From: Chromatiales bacterium
GTDB taxonomy: Bacteria > Pseudomonadota > Gammaproteobacteria > JAHELT01
Reading direction: 5' to 3'
DNA length: 32,087 bases
Assembly (NCBI GenBank): GCA_024644045.1
Contig: JAHELT010000045.1
Span: forward strand, 1 to 32,087
In this document: one piece after another, positions 8,478 to 16,605 of the stretch
Numbering within the stretch: position 1 is the stretch's first letter
How the letters are laid out: every line of letters begins with the position of its first letter
Notes under the pieces: generated by a model
Seen by the model: only the letters and a program-made list of their open reading frames with translations
What the model was told of the DNA's origin: nothing
The model's database searches: none
Translations under genes and position numbers: made by a program

Positions 8478-9686
8478 ATGGCCACCACGTTCAAGTACAA
8501 GGCCATGGACGAAAGCGGCAGGATGCTGCGCGGCACCATTGACGCCGCCAATCCTGCCGACCTGGAGCGGCGTCTCGCCAAGCAGGGTCTGGACCTTATC
8601 AGTTGCCGTGGCGCCGCGGGTCGGCGACGGCTATTCGGAGCCGGGCGCGTGCCGCGCCACGAGCTCGTCAACTTCACGTTTCACCTCGAGCAGCTGATCG
8701 CTGCCGGGGTGTCGATCGTCGACGGCCTGCGCGACCTGCGGAAGAGCATCGCGCACCCGCGCATGCACGAGCTGGCCGCCGAGATGGTCACCTCGATCGA
8801 GGGGGGGCGCACGCTCTCCGAGGCGTTGAGCGCGTTTCCCGACGTCTTCGGCAGCGTCTACGTGAGCATGGTGCGGGTGGGCGAGCAAAGCGGCCGCCTG
8901 GCACAGATTCTCGGCGACCTCGTCGCGATGCTGCGGTGGCAGGACGAGCTTGCCGCACAGGCGCGCCGCGTGTTGCTGTATCCGGTGTTCGTCGGCGTCA
9001 TCGTGATACCGGCCGTCGTCTTGCTGATGGTGCTGCTCGTGCCGCAGCTCACCGGTCTGCTCGCTGTTACGGGAGGCACCCTGCCTGTGCATACGAAGAT
9101 CCTGCTGGCAGTATCCGGTTTTCTGGTCGACTGGTGGAGTCTGGTGCTGGCCGCGCCGGTTGTGACCGTCGCCGGGCTGACGCTCGCGGCCGGCGTCAGC
9201 CGGAAGTTGCGCTACCTGCTCGACGGGCTCGCACTGCGTCTGTGGGTGCTCGGCCCGATCCTGCGCAAGCTGAAGATCGCGCGCTTCGCCAACTACTTCG
9301 CGTTAATGTATGCCTCCGGCATCACGGTGCTGGAGTCGATTGCGCTGAGCCGCGAGCTGCTGGGCAACGCGGTGCTGGAGGAGGCACTGACCGACGTGCA
9401 CCGGCGGATTGCGGACGGCGGCGGCATCAGCAGCAGCTTCGCGCGGTCGTGGCTGTTCCCGGCGCTGGTGGTGCGCATGCTCAAGGTCGGCGAAACCAGC
9501 GGTGCGATGGACCAGGCGCTGCTCAACGTCAGCTACTTCTACGACCGGCAGGTCAGACAGGCGATTGGCGGGATCACCACGCTGCTCGGCCCGGTCATGG
9601 TCCTGGTGATAGCCGCGCTGCTTGGCTGGATCGTGATTTCCATCCTGCCGCCGCTGTACGCGGCGGTAACCGCATTCCCCGTTTGA
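8478..9686 (+). CDS. mshG: MshG/GspF-type inner-membrane platform protein
   Basis: This 402-residue protein belongs to the PilC/GspF/MshG family, the inner-membrane platform on which the MshE ATPase acts. It opens with the family signature FKYKAMDESGRMLRGTI, followed by the LERRLAKQGLDLI helix. The two T2SSF repeats lie at about 60-180 and 265-395. Each has the characteristic GxSIVDGL / GITVLESI and VRVGEQSGRL / LKVGETSGAMDQAL motifs. Hydrophobic segments occur near 165-190, 205-235 and 370-395. The start ATG 8478 is three bases after the mshE stop, so expression is coupled. Length and motifs are standard, with nothing missing. Confidence 0.93.
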   Translation: MATTFKYKAMDESGRMLRGTIDAANPADLERRLAKQGLDLISCRGAAGRRRLFGAGRVPRHELVNFTFHLEQLIAAGVSIVDGLRDLRKSIAHPRMHELAAEMVTSIEGGRTLSEALSAFPDVFGSVYVSMVRVGEQSGRLAQILGDLVAMLRWQDELAAQARRVLLYPVFVGVIVIPAVVLLMVLLVPQLTGLLAVTGGTLPVHTKILLAVSGFLVDWWSLVLAAPVVTVAGLTLAAGVSRKLRYLLDGLALRLWVLGPILRKLKIARFANYFALMYASGITVLESIALSRELLGNAVLEEALTDVHRRIADGGGISSSFARSWLFPALVVRMLKVGETSGAMDQALLNVSYFYDRQVRQAIGGITTLLGPVMVLVIAALLGWIVISILPPLYAAVTAFPV

Positions 9687-9690
9687 CGCC

Positions 9691-11268
9691 ATGCAACACC
9701 TGTTGTTCTTCGCCGGCCATCGCATGCTCGCCTACCGCTGGTCCGCGAATCGCTTCCGCGCGGCGCACGCGTTCGAGCCCGGTGACGCGGGTTACCGGGA
9801 ATTCGAACGGTTTCTGCAGGCGCTGCCGGCCGCACCCCTGCGCCTGATGGTGGACATGGTCGAAGAGGGCTTCCGGCTCGAGACCATGCCGCGCGTGTTC
9901 GGCACGGATCGCAGAGCGCTCGTGCAGCGGCTCCTGGCCCGCCACTTCCGTGCCACCGAATACCGCCATCTGAAGGTGCAGGAGCGGCAGCGGAGCGGCC
10001 GCGGCGATCTGCGGGTGCTGCTGTGTGGATTGACGAACCCCGAACCGCTTAACGGCTGGGTCGACATCATCCGGCACAGCGGTGTTCCGCTGGAAGGTGT
10101 CTACTCCCTGGCGCTCGTTGGTGCGTGGCTGCTGCCCTGTCTGGGAGTGCAGCGTGCCAGTTGCCTGCTCATTACTCAGCAATCGTCCGGTGCGGTGCGC
10201 CAGTCGTTCTACCAGCAGGGGCGGCTGCGCTTGAGTCGTCTGCTCCCGCTCAGGCACGGAGGCTACGAAGGCTACGCCGGGTTCGTGCGCCGCGAGACGC
10301 GCAGCACGCTGCAGTTTCTCGAAAGCCAGGGTCTGCTGCGGTCCGGCGAACCGATCCAGGTGCACGTGGTCGGCCCGGCGCGCCGGCTCGCGGCGTTGCA
10401 ACGCGGTCCGGTGGATGAGGGGGCGCTGCTTTACAGGACCTGGGACTACGGCGCGGCCGCCCGGCGCGCCGGCCTCCGCGGCGCGCTGCCGGGTGACTTC
10501 GCCGACGGCTTGTTCGCGCATCTGCTGTGCCGACGGTGGCGGCCCGTCAATCACTATGCCACCAGTGAGATGCGCAGGCACTACGTCCATCGCCAGGCGC
10601 GTATCGCCCTGAATGCGCTGTCATGTGCAGCGGTACTCGCCGCGGTCGTGCTCGGCGGCGCAACAACGATCGAAGGCCGCCTTTACGAGCGCTACGCGCT
10701 CGCGGCACAAGGTGAAGCGGCGCGCTACGAGCGTCTTTACGCCAGGCTGCTGCGCGGGATCAGCGCCTTCCCGCTGCAGGCTGCGTACGTGAAAGAGGCG
10801 GTGGACCTGGTTCGCGAGCTCGACGGTTCGATCCACGCCACGCCCGAAACGCTGATGAGGCGGGTCGGCGCGTTGCTCGACCGCCACCCGAACATCACGC
10901 TGCACGAGCTGCAGTGGTTGTCCGACACCGATGCGACGGTGCTCCCCGGGCAGCCAGCGCAATCGCCCCGCGGCCGGCAGGACACCGCGTTCGTGCCCGG
11001 GCCGCGCCACGAGATCGCCGTGCTCAGAGGACAGGTGGTCGACTTCGGTCGCAGCCGCCGCGGCGCGGTCGAGCTGTTCCAGCGGTTCGTGCACGAGCTG
11101 CGCGGCGACGCGCGGTTTGTCCTGATCGCGGTGCGGCGTACACCGTTCGATATCGATCCGCAGGCGGCCATTGCCGGCGACAGCGGCCTCGGCGCGCCCC
11201 GCATCAGCCGGGATCGCGCCGGCTACGAGCTGCTGTTACGCCTGAGGCACGGCGATGTCCGGACCTAG
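9691..11268 (+). CDS. MshI-like assembly protein (PilM/PilN- or GspL-like layout)
   Basis: This is a 525-residue protein four bases after mshG. The cytoplasmic N-terminal region (about 1-290) has alternating beta strands and helices as in actin-fold PilM/GspL domains (LMVDMVEEGFRLETMPRVFGT, then RVLLCGLTNPEPL). I could not identify a convincing ATP-binding motif. A single transmembrane helix lies at about 306-327. The remaining 200 residues would be periplasmic, with helical stretches followed by an alpha/beta segment such as PilN and GspL have. Its position between the platform protein and a PilO-like gene makes MshI the likely role: part of the inner-membrane alignment complex that links ATPase and platform to the secretin. 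The family is assigned mostly from layout and context, and primary sequence resemblance is weak. Confidence 0.6.
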   Translation: MQHLLFFAGHRMLAYRWSANRFRAAHAFEPGDAGYREFERFLQALPAAPLRLMVDMVEEGFRLETMPRVFGTDRRALVQRLLARHFRATEYRHLKVQERQRSGRGDLRVLLCGLTNPEPLNGWVDIIRHSGVPLEGVYSLALVGAWLLPCLGVQRASCLLITQQSSGAVRQSFYQQGRLRLSRLLPLRHGGYEGYAGFVRRETRSTLQFLESQGLLRSGEPIQVHVVGPARRLAALQRGPVDEGALLYRTWDYGAAARRAGLRGALPGDFADGLFAHLLCRRWRPVNHYATSEMRRHYVHRQARIALNALSCAAVLAAVVLGGATTIEGRLYERYALAAQGEAARYERLYARLLRGISAFPLQAAYVKEAVDLVRELDGSIHATPETLMRRVGALLDRHPNITLHELQWLSDTDATVLPGQPAQSPRGRQDTAFVPGPRHEIAVLRGQVVDFGRSRRGAVELFQRFVHELRGDARFVLIAVRRTPFDIDPQAAIAGDSGLGAPRISRDRAGYELLLRLRHGDVRT

Positions 11269-11896
11269 CATCGACTGGCGCTTGCTGGGCAGTGCCGCAG
11301 GGCTGCTGGCGCTTGCGGCAGCCGTCAGCGCGATTCTGCTGCTGGGCTCGCGGTCGTACCTCGCGCATACGCAGGCAACGTACCTGCGACAGCGCGCCGG
11401 GCTGGTCGCTGCGGCCCGCCTGTACCGGACCGCGGAGACCGATCGCTCGCTGTACAGTCAGTACGTCTCGCGCTACCGGGAACTGGTGCGTAAGGGCGTG
11501 ATCGGTATCGAGCCGCGGCTCGACTGGGTAGAGGCCCTGGAGCAGATCAACCGGCGGCTGAAACTGCCGGTGCTTCGCTACGAGATTCAGCCGCAGGCCC
11601 TCCTTACGCTGCCACCGGACCGCTACGACGCGAAAATCGTCCGTCTTTACCGCTCTTCGATGTCGCTCACCGCCGGGCTGCTTCACGAGGGCGATCTGAT
11701 CGCGCTGCTGCACGAGCTGCGCCGCCTGACCAGCGGCCGCTTCGAGGTGCACGAATGCGGCGTGAAGTTCGCCAACCCCCCGCGCGGCGTGCCGCTCGAC
11801 CTCGGGCGGGCGACCCTGACCGCAGTTTGCGCGATCGACTGGTATACGCTCAGGCTCGAACCGGGCGCGGCACGCGGGACTCCGGCGTCGTGGTAA
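11255..11896 (+). CDS. MshJ/PilO-like inner-membrane protein
   Basis: This 213-residue protein starts at ATG 11255, overlapping the previous gene by 14 bases. It has a short cytoplasmic N-terminus, one transmembrane helix (about 12-31: AAGLLALAAAVSAILLLGSR), a helical, probably coiled-coil stretch (about 35-80) and a C-terminal alpha/beta domain that includes VEALEQINRRLKLPVLRYEIQP and LTAGLLHEGDLIALLHELRR. This is the plan of PilO, GspM and MshJ proteins, which pair with PilN/MshI to form the inner-membrane alignment platform. The order and tight coupling with the MshI-like gene support this. Sequence identity to any named member cannot be judged here. Confidence 0.6.
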   Translation: MSGPSIDWRLLGSAAGLLALAAAVSAILLLGSRSYLAHTQATYLRQRAGLVAAARLYRTAETDRSLYSQYVSRYRELVRKGVIGIEPRLDWVEALEQINRRLKLPVLRYEIQPQALLTLPPDRYDAKIVRLYRSSMSLTAGLLHEGDLIALLHELRRLTSGRFEVHECGVKFANPPRGVPLDLGRATLTAVCAIDWYTLRLEPGAARGTPASW

Positions 11897-11907
11897 CCGG
11901 CGCAGCG

Positions 11908-12333
11908 ATGCGGATAATTCTCGCTGCGCTGGTTGCGGCCGCTGTGCCGGCGCCGGCGCAATCCGAACCGGGCGTCATGCACAGCCGGCTTTTCACCACG
12001 CCGGACCAGCGCCAGCGCCTCGACGGGCTTCGCAGGCAGCCCGGCCGTAAATCCGCACGGCCGCCGCCCGTGGATCACAACACGCCGCCGATCCCGGTGG
12101 TGAACGTGCAGGGTGTAGTGCTGCGCAGCGCCGGTCCCGCTACCGCCTGGGTCAACGGCCACAGCGTCCTGCACGGGGCGCGCACGGTGGGTGGCCTGCT
12201 GGTACAACGCGGCGCCGGGGTCGAGGTTCGGATCCTGCTGCCGAACCGTGAATCCGTAACCCTGCTTCCCGGGCAGTCGTACACGCCCGCCAGCGGCAAG
12301 CCTGGCGGCATCCGGATCCGGAAAATCCGGTGA
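11908..12333 (+). CDS. MshK-like periplasmic protein
   Basis: This 141-residue protein starts at ATG 11908; the frame is open further upstream, but only this start gives a clean signal peptide (MRIILAALVAAAVPAPAQS). The mature part has an RLFTTPDQRQRLDGLR segment, a Pro-rich linker, and a compact beta-rich domain (VVNVQGVVLRSAGPATAWVN, then VRILLPNRESVTLLPGQ) like the HR domains of MshK, PilP and GspC. Those proteins bridge the inner-membrane complex and the secretin. The stop overlaps the next start in a GTGA. The ribosome-binding site is weak, which suggests translational coupling. The role is inferred from fold pattern and position. Confidence 0.65.
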   Translation: MRIILAALVAAAVPAPAQSEPGVMHSRLFTTPDQRQRLDGLRRQPGRKSARPPPVDHNTPPIPVVNVQGVVLRSAGPATAWVNGHSVLHGARTVGGLLVQRGAGVEVRILLPNRESVTLLPGQSYTPASGKPGGIRIRKIR

Positions 12334-13931
12334 CCCGGCAGTGTGCCAGCCTGCGGTCGGCGCCGCGCCGGCGGGGGGCCGCGCTGCTGCTCATGACGCT
12401 GGTACTGATCGCAGGGTCGACGCTGCTGCTGGTCACGAGTGACGGGCTCGAGCACGTGCGCCTGGCGCGCGAGGCCGCCGATCGAAAGGCGCTTTTGCGG
12501 GCCAAACGGGCGCTGATCGACTGGGCGGTGCTGAACCAGAGCCTGCCCGGCGCTTTACCCTGTCCCGATGGCGACAACGACGGCGACGCGGACCTCTTTC
12601 CTTGCGCGGAGATCGGCAGGCTGCCGTGGCTGACGCTCGACGTAACGGAGCTTCGCGATCATGCCGGCGAGCCGCTGTGGTATGCGATGTCGGCGAACTT
12701 CAGCGATCTGCCGGCGTCCCGGCCGCTCAACAGTAACGTCCGGGGGCAGCTGACGCTGGACGAGGCGCGCAGGGTGGCCGCACTGGTGATCGCGCCCGGG
12801 CCCGCCCTCGGCGTGCAACGCCGGCGCAGCGTCGATGCCACCGACGTCGGCCAGTTCCTGGATGGCGAGAACGCCGACCGGGACGGCGTCTACTCTACGC
12901 TCACCGGCCCGGCCCGTAACGACACCGTGCTGGCGATCTCGGTCGCCGAAATCATGCACGGCGTGCACAAGCGCGCGTTGGCGCTGGCCGAGGAACTGCT
13001 GCGCGCGCACCTCGCAGCTCACGGATTCCACAGCTACATCTGGCTGGCACCGTTCGAGGGCCCGGCCACCGCCACGCGGATGGCCGTCGCCGGGGTGCGC
13101 GAAGGCCACATGCCGCTGCACGTGACCGGGGAGCCGTACCGGACCGACTATACCGTTGCGTGGTCGTTTGCCGGAGCGGGCGTGCGGCTCGATACCGGCA
13201 CCAACACGCTTGCCAGCGCCGCCCTGCGGGAGAACGCGCAAACCGTCCGGGCGGGCACCTGCCTCGACGCGGGCGGCGCACTGGAGCTGTTCGACTGCGT
13301 GCAGCCCGCTGTCGCCGTGCAGAGCACCGGCCTGCCCCACGGGGTCGCGACGCGGACCTTCGAGTTCGACCTGCCGCCGTTTACCGGTGATTCGGGCTAC
13401 GGCGTCGATCCCCCCTCGGCGCTGCGGGTCGCCTCGCGCAGCGTGCGGCTCAGGAACGCGGTGTTCGCGGCATCGCCGGGCTGGGTGATCCGCGTCACCG
13501 ACCGGGCTGCGGACGGTGCCCGGCTGGGCGGTGGCAGCATCACTTTCGACGGCGCCACCGGTGGCGACCTGGCCGTCCGGGGTCTGCACCTCGCGCCGGT
13601 TTTCGACCGGGCCCTGCGCGGCGGTGATGAATGGTACCTGGACAACCGCTGGCATCGGCTGATCTACGCGGCTGTCGCGCCGGGCTACGCGCCGGGCGGG
13701 CCGAACGACTGCACGCCAGGGTGCCTGACGCTGGTCAACGGGCCGCCGTCGATCGACAACAAGCCGGCGTTGCTGATCATGCCCGGCACGCCGCTGGCGG
13801 GGCCGCGCCCGTCGCCGCGCCTGGGCGATTACCTGGAAGGCGACAACGCCAGTCCCGGCGACGACGTGTTCGAGGCGAACCTTGCCGGTCCCGCGTTCAA
13901 CGACACGCTGCGCATTCTGGCCGCGCCGTGA
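12330..13931 (+). CDS. Large prepilin-like / PilX-like membrane-anchored protein
   Basis: This 533-residue protein starts at GTG 12330 in a GTGA overlap. Basic residues and Gly (RRRG at 13-16) precede a hydrophobic helix at about 17-36. This looks like a type IV prepilin leader, but there is no Glu at mature position 5, as in PilX- or GspK-like minor pilins. An LPCPD motif at 76-80 is followed by an Asp-rich DGDNDGDAD loop (80-88) that may bind calcium, then GRLPWLTL. A module with ALVIAPG and LDGENADRDGVY (about 148-206) recurs at the C-terminus as ALLIMPG and LEGDNASPGDDVF (about 480-531). A related copy occurs in the next gene. The middle, about 210-470, is unfamiliar. It is probably a minor or tip component; the exact function is unknown. 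Confidence 0.6.
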   Translation: MTRQCASLRSAPRRRGAALLLMTLVLIAGSTLLLVTSDGLEHVRLAREAADRKALLRAKRALIDWAVLNQSLPGALPCPDGDNDGDADLFPCAEIGRLPWLTLDVTELRDHAGEPLWYAMSANFSDLPASRPLNSNVRGQLTLDEARRVAALVIAPGPALGVQRRRSVDATDVGQFLDGENADRDGVYSTLTGPARNDTVLAISVAEIMHGVHKRALALAEELLRAHLAAHGFHSYIWLAPFEGPATATRMAVAGVREGHMPLHVTGEPYRTDYTVAWSFAGAGVRLDTGTNTLASAALRENAQTVRAGTCLDAGGALELFDCVQPAVAVQSTGLPHGVATRTFEFDLPPFTGDSGYGVDPPSALRVASRSVRLRNAVFAASPGWVIRVTDRAADGARLGGGSITFDGATGGDLAVRGLHLAPVFDRALRGGDEWYLDNRWHRLIYAAVAPGYAPGGPNDCTPGCLTLVNGPPSIDNKPALLIMPGTPLAGPRPSPRLGDYLEGDNASPGDDVFEANLAGPAFNDTLRILAAP

Positions 13932-13938
13932 GCAGGGC

Positions 13939-14682
13939 ATGAACAGGCCTTGTCGGGACGCCGGGTTCAGTCTCATCGAGCTGGCGATCGTGCTGGTGAT
14001 CATCGCGTTTCTGGTGTCGGGCGCGATCCTGCCGCTGACCTCGACAATCGACCGGGCGCGCATCAAAGCGGCGCGATTCGAGCTCGACGAGACGGTTCGG
14101 CGCGCACTGCTCGGATACGCGGCGAGCCGGCCGCCCGGCACGGTTTATTTACCCTGCCCCGACTGCAGGGGGGCTTGCGCAGATCAGACCTCGAGCGACG
14201 GCATCGAAGATCGCGATGCCGGTGGCGACTGCACCGTGGGTACCGGCAATCTGCCGTGGGTGACGCTCGGGCTCGGCGCCGCGGATCCCTGGGGCTCGCG
14301 CTACGGCTACGCGATAACCCCGGGGTTCGCCGGTTCAGCCAGCGGCTTCACCCTGACGGCACCGGACCTGCAGGGCACGGGTGTGGTCGTACGGGACGGC
14401 ACGGGCAACTCACTCATCGGCACGTCAGGCACGGCGGGCGCGGTAGCGGTCGTGTGGTCCGCGGGCAAGAACCGGTTCGGCGCCGTCAGCGAGCATGGGA
14501 TCGCGCAGCCAGCACCGCCGGTTGTGAACGCGCACGAGGCGGAGAACGCGGATCAGGACGCTCTGTTCATCAGCCGTCCGCTCGACCTGCACGGCGGTGT
14601 CGAGCAGTTCGACGACATCGTGATCTGGCTGTCCGGCCTCGAAGTGCGTGGCTTCATGGTGCAGGCGGGTCGGTTGCCGTGA
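13939..14682 (+). CDS. Type IV prepilin-like protein
   Basis: This 247-residue protein starts at ATG 13939, with AGGG just upstream. The leader MNRPCRDAG is followed by FSLIELAIVLVIIAFLVSG, a textbook prepilin peptidase site: cleavage after Gly9, Phe at +1, Glu at +5. The globular domain has LPCPD at 71-75, a Cys/Asp-rich loop and NLPWVTL at 104-110, matching the first half of the preceding protein. Near the C-terminus EAENADQDALF (200-210) and EQFDDIVIWLS match that protein's repeated module. It therefore belongs to a family of medium-sized pilins with disulfide-stabilised loops. It is the last gene of the operon and ends 35 bases from the convergent histidine kinase; no terminator is visible in that gap. 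It is probably a minor pilin. Confidence 0.85.
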   Translation: MNRPCRDAGFSLIELAIVLVIIAFLVSGAILPLTSTIDRARIKAARFELDETVRRALLGYAASRPPGTVYLPCPDCRGACADQTSSDGIEDRDAGGDCTVGTGNLPWVTLGLGAADPWGSRYGYAITPGFAGSASGFTLTAPDLQGTGVVVRDGTGNSLIGTSGTAGAVAVVWSAGKNRFGAVSEHGIAQPAPPVVNAHEAENADQDALFISRPLDLHGGVEQFDDIVIWLSGLEVRGFMVQAGRLP

Positions 14683-14717
14683 TCCACGGCACAAGACAGA
14701 GGCGAGCCGGGGTGCCT

Positions 14718-16418
14718 TCAGTCAGTGCGTCCCGACAGGCTGAAACATACGTTGCCGGGTTGGTTGGTCTTGAGCTGCAGGTTGAACCCGGAGCGATCCG
14801 CCATCTGGTGGCAGTGGAACAGCCCCACGCCCAGACCCCGCGACGAACTCACATTCTGCTTGAACAGCTCGCGCGCGATTTCATCGGGAACCGCCTCACC
14901 GTCGTCGGTGATCGACAGGTCGATGTGCCCGCCGACCAGCGTCAGGGACACGACCACGTCGACGTCCTTGTTCATGCTCTGCTTGTAGTGGGCGTTCTCG
15001 AGGAGATTGTCGGCCACGTTGTCGAACAGCTCGCGCGGGATCGGTGTGCCGTCGAGCAGATTTTCGCTGAATCGGATGCGCCGCTCCTGGTAGCGCTGCT
15101 TGAGGTGTTCCCACCACTTGTCGACCCGCTCCTGGGTTTCGCGTGCCACGTTGGGACGTTTCAGCTTGTCCAGCGTCAGCTGCAGGCGCTTGTTGATCTC
15201 CGGCAATTGCCGCTTTATCAGGCTCAGCGCTTCCTCGGCCTGCTCGGGCGCAGCCGCCTGCGCCACGGCCGACACCGACTGCAGCGACTGCAGCAGGTTC
15301 TTGATATCGTGCGTAAGGCGCGAGCCCGTTTCGTAGATGGCCTGCAGATGGTTGTGCTGCTTCAGCTGGCTTTCGTGCAGGCGCGCCAGGAAGAACTGCT
15401 CGGTCAGCCGCGCCAGCAGCTGAATATGCAGGACCAGCGTCGGGCCGACTTCCTGTTCAGTATAGACGTGGATAGTGAGCGTCTTGCCTTCGGCGCGGGT
15501 CACGAATCCGCTGCGATTGCCGATGATACGTTCGCTGCCTTCCACCGACCAGGCGACGCCGGACACCCAGTCGAGCTGCGCGAACTCACGCAACGCCGCG
15601 TCCAGGTAGTCCTCGGCGGACAGCTTGTAGACTTCCTGATCAGACAGCTTGATCAGGTAGTGCTCCAGCGGACTGCCCAGGTTCGACAGGTAGCGGTTCC
15701 ACAGCAGCTGGAAGAAGCTGTGGTTCGACTGCGTGCGCCATACCCAGTTGAGAACGATCAGCACCGCGGTGGTCGCCACCAGTGTCTGGAACAGCGCGAC
15801 CGGGTAGTCGATCTGGAACCGGTACATCCACAGCACGCTGCCCGCCGACAGCATCAGTGCGAACAACAGCACCGCCAGGCTGCGGATGTAGTCTACGTAG
15901 GAGTAGCTGCCCTCCTTTTCCCAGGCGTTGAGGCACAGCAGCAGGGCCGCGGGCACCAGGTTGGCCAGCAGTGCCGATTCGCTGAGCATCGTCCCGAGCG
16001 TCTCGATTTCGAACAGCACCGGCACCACGCCGAGCAGCAGCTCGACGAACAGGAAAACGATGGCGCTGAGCTGTGCCAGCCGATCGCGGCGTCCGACCAC
16101 GTGTTCGCCCGACAGCAGGCCGATCAGAATCAGCAGCCAGACCGCCAGGGGTGCCCAGCTGGGTATCAGGATCACCAGCGCCGCGGTCGCCAGCAGGGTG
16201 GCGCCGGTGCGCGGCGAGATCCGGGTGGTACGCGACACCAGCGGCTGCCAGAGCAGGAACAGCCCGAAATGCACGAACAGAAACGCCGAGCGCAGCGCCG
16301 CGGGTCCTTCCAGCATCACGCCGGCATGCAGCGCCAGCAGCGACAGGCCGAGCACGCGGTAGCGGTGCCTGGGCCGGTAGATCCATTGCAGAGGGGAACT
16401 GGAGGTCAGCGTTTGCAC
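14718..16418 (-). CDS. Membrane sensor histidine kinase (PrsK-like)
   Basis: This 566-residue kinase starts at GTG 16418 with a poor ribosome site. About eight hydrophobic segments fill residues 20-227. A GAF-like region (about 260-350) follows, then the dimerisation helix with phospho-acceptor His370 in SRLTHDIKNLLQSLQ. The ATP-binding domain has an N box DNVADNLLENAH (466-477), a G1 box reading DDGEA where DxGxG is usual, and a G2 box RGLGVGL (527-533). The layout resembles PrsK, the partner of PEP-CTERM-box regulators of the PrsR type. It is encoded opposite the pilus operon, and no response regulator gene adjoins it. The regulator at 1173-2591 is the natural partner (inference). The signal sensed is unknown. 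Confidence 0.88.
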   Translation of the reverse strand: MQTLTSSSPLQWIYRPRHRYRVLGLSLLALHAGVMLEGPAALRSAFLFVHFGLFLLWQPLVSRTTRISPRTGATLLATAALVILIPSWAPLAVWLLILIGLLSGEHVVGRRDRLAQLSAIVFLFVELLLGVVPVLFEIETLGTMLSESALLANLVPAALLLCLNAWEKEGSYSYVDYIRSLAVLLFALMLSAGSVLWMYRFQIDYPVALFQTLVATTAVLIVLNWVWRTQSNHSFFQLLWNRYLSNLGSPLEHYLIKLSDQEVYKLSAEDYLDAALREFAQLDWVSGVAWSVEGSERIIGNRSGFVTRAEGKTLTIHVYTEQEVGPTLVLHIQLLARLTEQFFLARLHESQLKQHNHLQAIYETGSRLTHDIKNLLQSLQSVSAVAQAAAPEQAEEALSLIKRQLPEINKRLQLTLDKLKRPNVARETQERVDKWWEHLKQRYQERRIRFSENLLDGTPIPRELFDNVADNLLENAHYKQSMNKDVDVVVSLTLVGGHIDLSITDDGEAVPDEIARELFKQNVSSSRGLGVGLFHCHQMADRSGFNLQLKTNQPGNVCFSLSGRTD

Positions 16419-16558
16419 GGGTGTTCTGAGCGTGGTCGTCCCTGGTTATCGGCGATTTCGCCGGAAACTGGCGCGTCGAGCCGCGTCGAATCGCCAATTA
16501 TCTTCGCAGTCGTCGGCAATATCGAATCCGGCGGCGTGTCGGTGAGCCGGCGCTCGGC

Positions 16559-16564
16559 TAAAAT
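16559..16564 (+). promoter_or_regulatory. Candidate -10 box (TAAAAT) before the ABC permease
   Basis: TAAAAT lies 42 bases before the permease ATG, in the 187-base gap between the divergent kinase and permease genes. No good -35 box is seen at normal spacing. A small palindrome, CGGCGA-TT-TCGCCG (16450-16463), is also in this gap. No sigma-54 element was found on either strand. Confidence 0.3.
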
Positions 16565-16605
16565 GCGCGGCGAATCCCGCCAGCACGGCAGGCCGGCATC
16601 GTCAC

